Shown piece after piece: positions 31,765 through 42,559 of a DNA stretch of 64,000 nucleotides. The position numbers and the translations under genes are program-made. Source of the DNA: Nitzschia sp. DOCU1 (Eukaryota; Bacillariophyta; Bacillariophyceae; Bacillariales; Bacillariaceae); the NCBI GenBank assembly GCA_951394045.1, contig OX595985.1, positions 806,001-870,000 of the forward strand. The letters run 5' to 3'. The notes under the pieces were generated by a model. The model was not told where the DNA came from. It saw only the letters and a program-made list of their open reading frames with translations, and did no database searches. Each line of letters opens with the position of its first letter. The first letter of the stretch is position 1.

Positions 31765-32195
31765 GCTGATGGAGAAGCAACAAGAACAACGCGGCACTAG
31801 GAAACAATGCTCAAAATGATGTGAAGGACAGATGATGATGATGTCTCGACAGTGATGGCGGAGGCGTCTCATCGTGGGGGATCGGCTTTTGGGCACCGCT
31901 AAGGTCGGAGGAGTCAAAAATCTGCCTGTCTTCTCCCGACCCCCCGACCGTCCATTCGTCGGCCGGTTCCAGGACTGATCCGCGACTGGCGTCGGCGACG
32001 CGTGGAAGCACAGTCAGTCGTCATCCTCATCATCATCAACCGCAAGCGTTTTGCGGTTGGCACATCCTCATCCAAGTCTATTGGCAATGATGGAATGATA
32101 ACAAAACTGCAGCCTTCAACGAGATTCACACTATAGATTACAGAGCACCCGTGACCCCTTTGGCGTTGCTGTTTCTCTAGCTAGAGGAGAAAGAT

Positions 32196-34859
32196 ATGGC
32201 ACCGATTCCGATACCCGTTCCACCGACGACAAAAACAACAATGAAGAGCTTCAGTTCCGCCAAGGGCCGTGGTCGCATACTTCCAATACTACTTTGGTGT
32301 GCTGTTCTTTGGACAAGGCCACAAGTATGTCAAGGAAGATATCACAGTAGTCCCAGGAGTTTGACCTTGTTATCGGGGATCTTTGGCTTTGGAAGTGACA
32401 ACAAGGAGGAACCACAGCAATCGACCACACCATTGCTGGCCTCCAACAGTAGTCATAGTAGCAGTCATCGGCCTCCACCTCCTGTAACAGCAGCTCAAGG
32501 CTTTGGACGTTCCGCATCGGCATCTTTGCCTCCATACCTGAGAAATCGGGATTCTCCCTATCCCGAAAGCAGCAGCAGCAGCAGCACTAGTGACGCGCCA
32601 CGACGTCCTCCACCACCGCCGCCACCTCCGCCGTTGCCAGGACGAGCCACTGCGGAAACCACCACCAGAAGTCTGTCGGTAGAGGTACAAGAGCCAGAGA
32701 ATAATGACGATTCGGAAACTGCAACGAATCTCCCTCCTCCACCGCCGCCTTTGCCACAATGGGGTCTAGCAGTTCCTCCTCAGGCAGCCGTGCAACCTCC
32801 ACAACAACAACAACAACAACAGCAACAACAACAAGGTTGGATGATGAGACCTCCACCGGGACAATACGATGACAACAACAACAACTCGTGGGATAATTCG
32901 GGGGCGTATTATGGTGGTGGAGATCATCCAGACTATTATTTACGCGCCGAGTTGGATGAATCCTTGGCTCGCGAAGGGGATTTGATTGCACAAATGGACA
33001 ATTTGACCGCTGCCATTGTGTACATGGAACAACGGGAAGAATTGCACATGCGACAATTGGATGTATTGACCGAACGAGTCATGGATGTGGAAGCACAGGC
33101 TGCCCAAGATCGCAACTTGTTGGCACTCTACGAGGCCAATTGTACGGCTCTGGGACAAGCGATGGGGACGCTACAAGACGAAGTGGAGAGTTGGCAGCAG
33201 CGATGTAATGAGTTTGCCGAGCGACATGAAGCGGATCAAGAAACTTTAAAAGATCTCAAACGGCAAATAAAAGAGAAACAGTCCGAGGCGGAGGACCTGG
33301 CGATTGCTATTGAAAATGTCAGGTTGGCAGAACGAAGAAGAGAAGCAAGTCAGTCGCGAAAGACGAGCCGACGAGGAGTATTCTCCTGGTTTCTCAGTTT
33401 CTTTGTCAGCGAAGACAGCGACTATGATGAGTCCATGCGAGATGTGAGTATGATTAAGACTCGTGCAAATTTGTTTCTTGCTTCGGTATCACTTAACTCG
33501 TTTGTTTGCGCAGGAGGCCTTTGAAATGGCCAAATCTACCCTACTTCGAGCTCTACAAACCGAACGCGGTAACGTCAACGAACTGGAGGCGGCGGTCATG
33601 TCTCTGCAGCAAAATAATTCAGCGATTTCGGAAATGGTAGAGTCCCGAGATAGCATCATTGATGAGCTCAATAATCGTATTGCCGTCTTTGAAGAGGACA
33701 AGGTCGTGCTGAAAGCTGCACTTCGGCAACTACAAAAGGAAATCAAGGAGGAGGCTCCCAAAGCCCAAAAGCTCTTGGATGATCTAAGCAAGGCCGAGCA
33801 AGGTAAGAATAGCTTTTTGCTGATGACGCACTTTGATCAAAGTGAGTATGTATCCTAACTCGGTATTTCCTTTCAGAAATCAAACGACTCAAGTCAGAGA
33901 TGCATAGCATCATTGAAACACATCAAGAAGAAATCATGGTCCTCCAACAGACGATATCTTCGAAGCAGCAAGCCATCTCCGAGACGGAATCAAATCTTAC
34001 AGCTATTGGAACATATGTCGATAGGTTAGAGGAACGACTCACTTCGTTCGCGGTCACGCGTCGAGACATGGAGGAGCGCGAGAAAAAGTGCAAGGAGATT
34101 GAAGAAGCAGCCATTGTCACAGAGAACGAGCGAAAGGCTCTGCAAGTAAAAGTCGATGAATATGCCAAACAAGAGGAAGAAGTTAAGAAGTTGCTGGAAG
34201 AGCTAGCTGCGGAACGAACAACGCTTCAGAAAGAGAACCGCAAGCTGTATACAGAACGGGAGTTCCGCATTGCCGAGCAGGAGCAGTTACGGACAAAATG
34301 CTCCTCCCTTGAGAATGAAACACAGGCGTTGCAAATGCAGTTGGACGAATGGAAGACAAAGAGCGACAATCTCCTTCCGGAGCTCGAGGCCACAAGGTCG
34401 GCCGCCGCGGACTTGCAGGCTAGATTGAAAGCTTTGGAGGCTGTCGAAAAGGAATTCGAAGCGACAAAGCTTCGGTGTTCTGATCTTGAAGTCCAGCTGA
34501 ACCAGACTATTGCAACGCTGGAGGCCGAAAAAGCAGAGAAACAAACGCTCGACGAGCTCGCCCGGAATCAGACCTTAAGGCTTGCGGAATTCGAAAAGAA
34601 AGAAACCAAAGTGGACGAGGTGCAGAAAGTTCCTGAGAACCCACATGGTCCCAAAGACGAAAGAAATGTTCCATTTCGAAAGATTCGGAAGCAGCTCTCA
34701 AAAGCAACGGGGATACACGGCCTATTGACTCCACCATCAAAGCCAGAGCCTTCCAAAAAAAGGATAATGCCTCCGACAGGAAAATTTGTGCCACCAACGA
34801 TCCCTCCGCCACCTATCCGTCCTGGACGACCGACTATCCCGCAGGAATCATCCACGTAA
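32196..34859 (+). CDS. Secretory coiled-coil protein with Pro- and Gln-rich N-terminus (three exons), unknown
   Basis: Exons 32196-33443, 33514-33802 and 33877-34859; introns of 70 and 74 bp (GTGAGT...GCGCAG, GTAAGA...TTTCAG); product 839 aa. A signal peptide (ILPILLWCAVLWTRPQVCQG) is followed by about 200 residues with poly-Ser, two poly-Pro runs and a 12-residue Gln-rich run encoded by a CAA microsatellite. From about residue 245 to 760 the protein is nearly all coiled coil (repeated LEERL, ELEA, EKK patterns). The tail is basic and proline-rich (PPTIPPPPIRPGRPTIP). Unspliced frames would stop at both introns, and splicing restores a continuous heptad region. No enzymatic motif is visible. 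A secretory or plastid scaffold is possible. Divergent from the START-like gene. Confidence 0.75.
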
Positions 34860-35090
34860 ACAAGAGGCTGTAATATGTGCTATGATGGAATCTACCTATA
34901 TGTCAATAGTCATAGTTAGACCAAACTACGAACTTGTGGATGTGAATTTATTCTATGTATTTCAGTAGTAGCTCTATTGTAATAATATCGAGATTTCAAT
35001 TTCAGCTGGCGCTATGAATGTGGATTGGACACTGGATGAAGAGGCTTCTGCACCTCTTGTGTGACAGTGTGATTAGCAGAAGGGGATCGT

Positions 35091-35513
35091 CTAGATAGCG
35101 TATGCCCCACCAAGGCTACGTTCATTTTTAGCGCCCGGCAATGCTCCTCCTGCCGCCTTTACTCGCTTACACGCCTCTCCTCTAGCATCGCCGCTTTGGC
35201 CATATTTGCATAGGGCTTCATCAGACGTCAGCTTTGGGATACACTTGGGGTCCTTCTTTGGATCGCAATTTTTTATGTCTTTGTCTAGTTCTGAATTCAT
35301 GAAAGCATCCATATCCAGACCAAAGGCAGATTGCGGAACTGAAGCGGCAACAGTCCCTGCAGCTAGGAACTGCAGCAAGGCTTTACGACGTCCAAAAACT
35401 TGGTCATCCGTGGTCAACGGTTGCTCAATTTTTTGAACCCCATTAACTTGGCGAGACATGGAATTCTTGTTGGCCGCGAGGGCCGAGGTTGCTAGCAATT
35501 TAAGTCCACGCAT
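35091..35513 (-). CDS. Small protein with twin-arginine-like thylakoid-lumen signal, unknown
   Basis: 140 aa. Residues about 42-66 read GRRKALLQFLAAGTVAASVP and then QSAFG: a twin Arg, a hydrophobic core and a small-residue cleavage site, typical of a Tat-type lumen transfer signal. The mature part is about 75 residues, basic/acidic, with three Cys (CDPKKDPKC, ALCKYGQSGD) and a Gly/Ala tail. The first 30 residues would serve as the plastid presequence, though no clear A/F junction is seen. Size and signals suggest a lumenal accessory protein such as a small photosystem subunit; I cannot assign it to PsaN, PsbQ or Psb31 by sequence. Confidence 0.6.
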   Translation of the reverse strand: MRGLKLLATSALAANKNSMSRQVNGVQKIEQPLTTDDQVFGRRKALLQFLAAGTVAASVPQSAFGLDMDAFMNSELDKDIKNCDPKKDPKCIPKLTSDEALCKYGQSGDARGEACKRVKAAGGALPGAKNERSLGGAYAI

Positions 35514-36116
35514 TGTGTGTTTCCTTGGGATACAGTCAACGAAATGGTTTTCGTTTTATCGCAAGAAGTGAATTTGTGAGCTGCTCGTCGAGATTCCGTG
35601 GTCGTCGTGAGCTTAATGATGTGTTTGGCCGATGTTGTGGAATATTTCGGTCCGTGGTGTAGTTGCGTGATGATGAACGTCGTCGTCGTCCGTGGCGCGG
35701 TCTATTTACTATGGGCCTGATGAATCTTCGACTGACGTGTTGAGGGAACTGCGCGCACATTTTTGTTGTTTCAGCGATGTTCCCTTTCCCACTGACCCTA
35801 ATATGCCTCCTATGCATGGACCTATGCTATCATACCAGTAACTAGTGAAATCTTTAAGCTTGGAAACGTTTAGCTACTAGGAAAAGACTAATCTCTGAGA
35901 AATTATGGTCGTCGTGGTAAGAGGAGCCTAGCTATATGCCACAGCCGCGTCGCTGGGATCAAGGTCAGACAGACCGCTTTCAGGTACGGACTCGGGAGAA
36001 GCCAAGCTTAGTAAACCTGAATAGTAAGATTGTTTCCTGACGGTTCCCACCACGATGACTTCTATCTTCGTCCTGGGTGAGAGGACGAATAAATGATTTT
36101 GGGGTGACATTATACA
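35514..36116. other. Intergenic region, no gene seen
   Basis: About 600 bp between the lumen-protein start and the D27-like stop, presumably holding the promoter of the former. Only short frames are present, and no repeat or RNA gene was recognised. Confidence 0.5.
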
Positions 36117-37164
36117 TCACACACGATCCATGTATTGGCACACGGTGCTCTGTTCGATTGGTTCTGGGTCGCCCTCATCTGCTGGTTGCGAGCTCCCTTG
36201 GTCATGCCATCGTCGTAGACGTCCGGCGCTGGGGCATCGCGCCAAACATGGTGTGCTTTTGGCCTCTAGCTCTTCTGTGGCATTTGGTATCAATCCAAAC
36301 GAGAACTGGCATTCGTGTGTTTCGTAATCCGGCGTCATTGTCAATGGCAACCCCATGTCTTGGATGAAAAAGTTCTGAGTAGGGATCTTGCATGCATTCA
36401 CGCACACAGAGGCACATCCAGATTCTTCCAGAAAGCGACACCTCTTTACTAGCAGCCCTTGATCTTTGTAGATCATTCCATCAATTTCGATATCATTGAC
36501 CTCGCATTCTCCCATTAACCAAGTTCCCCCCATTCTTGTTGCCCATGCATTCATTCGAGCCGAAAAGTTTGGGAAAGGCTTTGAGAAAAGAATTGCATAC
36601 TGACCAGGCAGCCAGCTTGGGAACAAGTCTCCTAAAGGAAATCATGTGAGAGGCGCATTGTTGTAGCCTGACATTTGCGCCAACATTCAACGTACGTAGT
36701 GTATCCTGTGCTATCTTTTGGATCATCTGCCGATCACTGAACCGAGCGTTCATCGCTTCTGCCAATTCTATGATTCCCTGATAGTCGTCCTTTCAATGTC
36801 GACCACAGAATGTGAGTTTCGGTTTTCTTTGCATGGTATTCCATAGTTTCAGAGACTTGCGTACCTGCGGCAGGGAAGAGTCGACCCCAATATTCTCGGC
36901 AAGGCGAGCACGGAACATTTTAAGGAAGACGTGGTCTACTTCTTTTCCCAACGGGCCACTGATATTTTCATAGTCAGGCTTGGTCTCTGGACTCGGACCT
37001 GCTACGGTTCGTGCCGCAATCGCCGTTGACTTTGCCGGCCGGCCGTACAGAAAGGGTCCATTCGAAAGCGTCCTCATAAACTCTGTGAAACCAACAACAT
37101 CCTCGGCATATATCCATAGGAGAAATATCAGCGGATATAATAATCGAACTTTCGATCCGAACAT
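36117..37164 (-). CDS. DWARF27-like beta-carotene isomerase (three exons)
   Basis: Exons 37164-36865, 36789-36696 and 36631-36117; introns of 75 and 64 bp (GTACGC...TGAAAG and GTACGT...CTTTAG); product 302 aa. An N-terminal hydrophobic segment (LLYPLIFLLWIYAEDVVGF) with a G/F junction suggests plastid import. The D27 domain (DUF4033) is recognisable: DYQGIIELAEAMNAR at the second exon start, RDLFPSWLPGQYAILFSK across junction 2, WLMGECEVNDIEID, then the Cys-rich core VKRCRFLEESGCASVCVNAC, PTQNFF, MGLPLTMTPDYETHECQFSF and CLARCPSAG. D27 isomerises all-trans and 9-cis beta-carotene, the first step towards strigolactone-type signals in plants. In diatoms the product role is open. Each exon alone is short and easily missed. 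Confidence 0.85.
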
Positions 37165-37996
37165 GACTGTACTTGAAACTCCCGAAATGGATTGGAATGT
37201 TTACGATGGGACTTGCCGTCCTTGTAGTCGATGCAGATTCCAAAGTGCCACGCGCTCTAACTCGACTTTGATACAGATGCTATGACCAGCGCTTTTGTGT
37301 ATTGTTTATCGTGTCGGTTCTTGGTTGTGTGACCTACAAGCACAGCTCAATGGATCCTTCATTGTCTCCTGGAATCATTTTCTTTTTGGTGTCGATGCCT
37401 GCCGTGGTTGGATGCCGAAAAAATCTCATTGGAGATCTTCAAACGAAAATGCTCTATGGAGAGGTCGACACGTGGAATCAAAACTTGGGACGGGGTGGTG
37501 TTTACGTCCCTATGATGGGTTCTCTCCCCCATAACTCCAACGACGAACGGAGCAGGAATTGTCGAATGCCGTAAAGACATTAGGGGCATATGATAAAGTC
37601 CTCATTCTTCCCGGAGCCGGCAGGAAGAAATTCACTTCCGCCGGAAGTTTCACATTAGCCAATGAAAACCCTCCAATTCCCAAGAAGAATTCGTGAACGT
37701 GGAAGCATCTGACAAAAAACTCTATGAAATCATTTAAGGTTTTCTTCGCTACAAAACACATATTTAATTACATAGCGATTGTGTTAGAGCCCCTAAATGC
37801 GACACCGAACCCTTATTCATCGCGTATTATTGCCCATTGTCCATTACTTTGGGGCAGTGTTCAACCTTCGCCATGAATGCTGAGAAGTTGTTCTCGCCGC
37901 CACTTGCGCCAGCAGACCTTCCTGCGTCATTTTGGGAACTCGTGTGAAGAAGAGTCGAGTCGGCGCGTGCGAGAGGAGAAGTGCGAAAGAGAGACG
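37165..37996. other. Intergenic region up to the retroelement
   Basis: The D27-like promoter and flanking DNA. Several short frames exist on both strands but none has family features or clear splice borders. The plus-strand sequence near 37300-37580 has the most coding-like texture, but I cannot support a gene. Confidence 0.45.
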
Positions 37997-38002
37997 GGAG
38001 GC
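37997..38002. repeat. Target-site duplication GGAGGC (left)
   Basis: GGAGGC directly precedes the left LTR and is repeated at 44288-44293 directly after the right LTR. Six bases is one more than the usual five for Copia integrases. Confidence 0.8.
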
Positions 38003-38314
38003 TGTTGAAATCTACGATGACCGGTACTGGCTAATCGTAAAAAGAGCTCAAATAACTTGTGGTTGTGTTGCAGTGTGTTGATTCTGAAACTTATGAGCAC
38101 TAACAGTGCGTAAACTAAATGTATGCTGTCGAGATAGACAGCTGATGTACTCTGATTTGTATCGTACTTAGTGCCATCTCCATGCCTTCTCCTCGTTGGA
38201 GTCAGCACGTGGCTGTTCGGGAGTGAACGTTGCACTTCCCTATACGATTGCGTCATCACGCTGATGACGTCGTGAAGAGCGATCCTTGACCACCAGATTT
38301 ACCGTATTTGAACA
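38003..38314 (-). repeat. 3' LTR (312 bp)
   Basis: This starts TGTTGAAATC and ends TTTGAACA on the plus strand, and is identical by eye to 43976-44287. Inside, 38251-38269 is an inverted repeat (CGTCATCA, CGC, TGATGACG) carrying TGACGT-type bZIP words. It encodes a meaningless frame of about 85 codons that also appears in the other LTR. Confidence 0.95.
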
Positions 38315-38325
38315 CTCCCTCTCAA
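38315..38325 (-). other. Polypurine tract of the retroelement
   Basis: On the element's sense strand TTGAGAGGGAG lies directly before the 3' LTR. It is the expected primer site for plus-strand DNA synthesis. Confidence 0.75.
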
Positions 38326-38344
38326 GGATTGACTCGAGCGAGTG

Positions 38345-41300
38345 TTACCATCCCATGATGACCTGTCTGTGTTTGACGAAGAGATCCTCGCTTAATGCTT
38401 TGGTCAGGATATCGGCAGGTTGATCTTCGGATCGGATATGATGTATCTCGATGTCGCCTCTCTCCACATAGTCGTAGAAGTGAAATAGACGATTGTTGAT
38501 ATGCTTTGTTCTTGGTCTTGCTTTGGGAGTACGGGCGATCTCAATGGCGCCCATGTTGTCTTCGTAGACGTTGCAAGTGATGTGTGCCTTGTCGAAGTGC
38601 ACATTGAATCCGAGTCCTTGCATCTCCCTCAGAAGCTCAATGATCGGTATAGCCTCTCGCAAAGCGTACGAGAGTCCTGTGATCTCCGATTCGCAGCTAG
38701 ACAGAGCGATCTCTTGCTGTAGCTGTGATTTCCATGTGACTGGCACTCCTGCGTAGCAGATGATGTAGCCGTGTCTGGAGCGAGCAGTGTCCTTGTCGAA
38801 TCCTGCCAGTTCCTTGTCCCAGTTCCCCGCGAAGTCGGCGTCGACGAATACCTCCAATCCCTTCGAAGGATCTGCCTTGAAGATTATTCCTTTGTCTCGT
38901 GTGCCGAGCAGGTAACGTGTGATCCAGCGTATTGCATCGCCGTGTTCTTTCTTTGGGTCGATGGAGAACCGTGCACACTGGTGCACTGCGTATGCGATGT
39001 CTGGCCTTGATCCGCGCTCGACGTAGTTGAGCTTGCCGATGACACTCCTGTAGTGGAACGAGTCGTCGTGTGGTGTGGAGCTCAGGTGACGTGACAGTAG
39101 CCTGCTGGACGCCATGGGGATGTCCTTGGTTCGTACATTGTCATACTGCATGCGTAGGTCCGATATCACCTGTTCGATTAGCTTGGGTTGCGTCAGGTGT
39201 ATCGTTCCGTCTTCTTTCCGATCGATGTTGACTCCGAGAAAGTCCGTGAGATCTCCCTCAATGGTAATGTTGAGGTTTGCGTCTCTCATTTCCTGTATCG
39301 TTCGCTCGATCTCTGCCTGGTCAGGACCGGCTAAGATTGAGTCGTCGGTGTAGAGGACGTAGATCATGTTGCCCTTGTAGAATACACACTCGTCGTGCTT
39401 GGACACCACGAAATGGCACTTGTCGATGAGCCGTTTCCTCAGATATTGATACCATATACGAGAGGCGCTTTTTCCCCCATAGAGGTTGCGGTTGACTCGT
39501 AGACAATACTTGCTTGGGTCGTCAACGCCGTCGAGGGTGAATCCCTTTGGTAGCTTCATGTAGAGGTCCCTGTCTGCTGGCGCGTGTGGGTACGCGAGCA
39601 CGTAGTCGAGTTGGACCGTTCGCCAATTGAAGAGTAGAACCAGCGCCAGCAGTAGCCTTATCGAGGGCCATCCGGCAACCGGAGCATACGTCTGATCGTA
39701 GTGCTCGCCGTGTCGCATTCGAGAACCGTCGATATTGCATCGTGCCTTGTATTTCTTGATTGCGCCCGTCCTTATGTCGCGCTTGCGGCGCAGTTGCCAC
39801 ACTGCAGGTAGCACGGTAGTCCCCGTTGGTATGTCGGTGAGTAACATGATGGTGTAGACTCCCATGTCGACCTGTTGCTTGATCTCCAGTTCCATTGCTT
39901 CGCCGAACTGTTCCCAGTCGCTCTTCCTCTGAGCCTCGTGAAGATACAGAGTGTCGGGGTCTGCATTGGCTTTGTAGGCATAGAGTGGGTTCAGGTCCTC
40001 GTTGATGGACCTGCCGTCGCTTGGGAACATCGCCTGGAAGGAGAACACTTCGCCAGGAACATCACTTTGCGTAGTGAGTTCCGCTGTCATTGCTTCTATC
40101 AGTCGTTGCGCAGGTTGCACGCGTCTCTGCGATCGCCTGGTGGCCGTACCAGATTCTGATTGCATTCGTGGAGACTGGTGTTGTTGTGTAGATGGCTGTT
40201 GTTTGCCATTCCCGGGTGTGTTCCCTTCTGTAACGGTGGGAGAACCGCTGTCCCTGTCTGTCTTCGGGGACATGTCGACTGTGCGTGGTTCAGGTGGTGC
40301 CACGTAGGCTCCCTCTGGAACTTGGGTGCCCTCTCTTGTCTGAGAGTTTTGTGTAGTGACCTGTTTTCTTTTCGAAGCTGTGGTTGTCGCATTGCCCTGC
40401 TTGGGTGCTGTCACATTCGCTTGTGACTGCTGAACAAACCCCGCCTTGATTTGCCATAGCGATTGTTGTGTGCTAGCACTCTCCACCGACTGGTAGAGTT
40501 GTGCTATGGTGTCAAACATTGTGTCCATCTTGATGTGGAACTGTGGAGACACAAGTCCCGTCTTGATGTCCAGCACCAGCGCAATAGAACGAGAGTGGTG
40601 TGGTGATCGTCCCAGGTACACCCCAACCCTCGCTCTACTGACCCACTTGTGGAGCGGTTTGTTCTGTTGCAAGTTCCTGTCCAACACGTACACTGGACAA
40701 CCGAAGTGTTGCCAGCGCTTGGCGTTGGTGGAGACCTTCGTACTGTAGAAGAGCTCCGCTGGGGAGCGGTAGTCAGGTTTGTCGGCCAGATTGGGTGTCG
40801 CGTTGTTTGCATCGTTCGCAATTCGGAGGGCGTATGGCCAGAGGTTCGCCGAGATCTCCTGTGGCCATTGTCGTTTTGCGTAGGTCAGTTGTGTGCGCGT
40901 CAGCTCTTGTAGTCGTCTGATTCGAGCTTCCGCCTGTCCGTTCTGGTGATGCGCGTTGACTCCCGCGAATGAGAGACCTTGCTCGCATTTGTGGCAGTCA
41001 AGCACCCATTTGTTGGCCTTGAAAATTCCATTGTCGGCATGATAATGTTGGACTCTGAAACCGTTTTGCTGGCACAGACGTTCGAATGCATGCTTGCCCT
41101 CGATCGTCTCGTCAGCACTAGCGGTCTTCTGCAGGTAGACGTAGCCGAACGATGAGTAGCTGTCCACGTAGACAGTTGCATACACGTATCGCTTCGTCGT
41201 CAAGATACCTGTCATCTGCGCGATGAACCCCGGTGTTGGGGACTTCATTTGGTCGACCGAGACCACTTCACCCGGTTTTGTTGGTAAGTAAGCTTCGTCC

Positions 41301-42493
41301 TTGTTGATTGGTGCCTTCTGCCTCCACTGACGCTTTGTTGCTTTACCGAACATGCAGGCTGCACATACGGGAACGCGACATTTGGCCAGTCGCCTTGGGA
41401 TGATGGAGTATCGCGCCATGATCTGTAGTTTCCGAAAGGATACATGGGCGAAGCGCAGATGGTAAGTCAGTAATTCGGTCTCGAGCTTCCTTTCCTCTCT
41501 CTCAACCTCTGTTTCATCCACTATCCTCGCAGGATTGGCAGGTGGAGCAGGCGTTGGTCCGAGTAAGTTTTCTGTGTCGTCGCGTATGTTGTTGTTAACG
41601 TCGTCGCTAACATTATCGTTGCCTATATTCGAGAAATCCGCAGGATCGTCATCTTCATCGTCGGAGATAACCTGTGCATCGAATGCCAGGACGTCGTCGC
41701 CGTCATCGTCGAATCCTGCCTCCGCACAAAACGCCGCAAACTTGGAGTATCCGGGGGCGGTCCGACACGTCGCCACGTTGGTGACCGGATCGAGTGGGAT
41801 CGTTTTGGTGAAGTCTTTGGAGCTGAGGATGACGCGGTCGTGTGTGGTTGTCGATTGGGCTGGGCCGCGATGTTGTCTTTTCATTTGTTGGGCCCAATGT
41901 TGTGGGCTGAAGAGGCGTATTCCGCATCCAGGTACGTAGTAGGAATCGTGCAGAGTGAAGTCGTGCACGTCGCCGCCGTCGGCTTCTAACCTTACTTTTG
42001 CTGTTCCTGTTGACACATTCGTGGCCTTGGCTCCCATGAACCCGTTCACGATCCGATTTGTTGGCTGTAGTTCACCGGGGAAGTCCTCGATGAACCCCGA
42101 TAGGTAAGCCGTCGCGCGATTGTCGATCCCAAGGGTTGTCGAGTCTGTATCGATCACTGCTAACCGTTCTCCTTTGTTCGTCATCGTCTCCATTGCCAAT
42201 AGGACTTGCCAGACTTGTAGTGTTCGCGGCGCTGCAAAGTTGATGCTGCCGCAGACGTGACATTGTAGCGGCATGTCGTTGCGTCGGTACTTGCTGGCGA
42301 TGTCCCGTCGTCGCCTCACTTCCTTGTTTTGTTGACTGTGCTTCATTCGCAGCCTAAAACTAGTCCAAATCGCGATTTTCCAGGCTCGTAGATATGCTAA
42401 ATAGCGAGTTAACTTAGCCCGAAAGCGTTGCTTCTTAGGATAGTAGTAGTAGCAGCTGTCGGCATAGACCGTCACCCATATGTAGATTATCAA
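38345..42493 (-). CDS. pol: Copia pol polyprotein (protease, integrase, reverse transcriptase, RNase H)
   Basis: An open frame of 1382 codons. In order: a hydrophobic stretch right at the start (LIIYIWVTVY), CHVC-type Cys pair (about residue 79), a protease-like GIDNRATAYLSGF, the HHCC zinc module (YHLRFAHVS...CAACMFGK), the integrase triad (SVDQMKSP, HADNGIF, NGQAEARIRR), reverse transcriptase with QLDYVLAYPHA and LYTDDSILAG (Thr in place of the common Val of YVDD), and RNase H with VFVDADFAGNW, SSCESEI and NMGAIEIA. No ATG starts this frame until residue 50, and the frame is open back to the TGA of gag. Expression by readthrough of that TGA is therefore likely. All catalytic acids are present. 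Confidence 0.92.
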   Translation of the reverse strand: MIIYIWVTVYADSCYYYYPKKQRFRAKLTRYLAYLRAWKIAIWTSFRLRMKHSQQNKEVRRRRDIASKYRRNDMPLQCHVCGSINFAAPRTLQVWQVLLAMETMTNKGERLAVIDTDSTTLGIDNRATAYLSGFIEDFPGELQPTNRIVNGFMGAKATNVSTGTAKVRLEADGGDVHDFTLHDSYYVPGCGIRLFSPQHWAQQMKRQHRGPAQSTTTHDRVILSSKDFTKTIPLDPVTNVATCRTAPGYSKFAAFCAEAGFDDDGDDVLAFDAQVISDDEDDDPADFSNIGNDNVSDDVNNNIRDDTENLLGPTPAPPANPARIVDETEVEREERKLETELLTYHLRFAHVSFRKLQIMARYSIIPRRLAKCRVPVCAACMFGKATKRQWRQKAPINKDEAYLPTKPGEVVSVDQMKSPTPGFIAQMTGILTTKRYVYATVYVDSYSSFGYVYLQKTASADETIEGKHAFERLCQQNGFRVQHYHADNGIFKANKWVLDCHKCEQGLSFAGVNAHHQNGQAEARIRRLQELTRTQLTYAKRQWPQEISANLWPYALRIANDANNATPNLADKPDYRSPAELFYSTKVSTNAKRWQHFGCPVYVLDRNLQQNKPLHKWVSRARVGVYLGRSPHHSRSIALVLDIKTGLVSPQFHIKMDTMFDTIAQLYQSVESASTQQSLWQIKAGFVQQSQANVTAPKQGNATTTASKRKQVTTQNSQTREGTQVPEGAYVAPPEPRTVDMSPKTDRDSGSPTVTEGNTPGNGKQQPSTQQHQSPRMQSESGTATRRSQRRVQPAQRLIEAMTAELTTQSDVPGEVFSFQAMFPSDGRSINEDLNPLYAYKANADPDTLYLHEAQRKSDWEQFGEAMELEIKQQVDMGVYTIMLLTDIPTGTTVLPAVWQLRRKRDIRTGAIKKYKARCNIDGSRMRHGEHYDQTYAPVAGWPSIRLLLALVLLFNWRTVQLDYVLAYPHAPADRDLYMKLPKGFTLDGVDDPSKYCLRVNRNLYGGKSASRIWYQYLRKRLIDKCHFVVSKHDECVFYKGNMIYVLYTDDSILAGPDQAEIERTIQEMRDANLNITIEGDLTDFLGVNIDRKEDGTIHLTQPKLIEQVISDLRMQYDNVRTKDIPMASSRLLSRHLSSTPHDDSFHYRSVIGKLNYVERGSRPDIAYAVHQCARFSIDPKKEHGDAIRWITRYLLGTRDKGIIFKADPSKGLEVFVDADFAGNWDKELAGFDKDTARSRHGYIICYAGVPVTWKSQLQQEIALSSCESEITGLSYALREAIPIIELLREMQGLGFNVHFDKAHITCNVYEDNMGAIEIARTPKARPRTKHINNRLFHFYDYVERGDIEIHHIRSEDQPADILTKALSEDLFVKHRQVIMGW

Positions 42494-42559
42494 GTACGCC
42501 AGGCCAATGTATGTCCATACGGCCAGGGTATCTTGTAACCTCGTCGGCAGATTGAGGAA

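Noticed and set aside
37927..38259. 110-codon minus-strand frame, repeated at 43876-44232
   Set aside because: Both lie mainly inside the two LTRs; identity comes from the repeat and there is no protein family.
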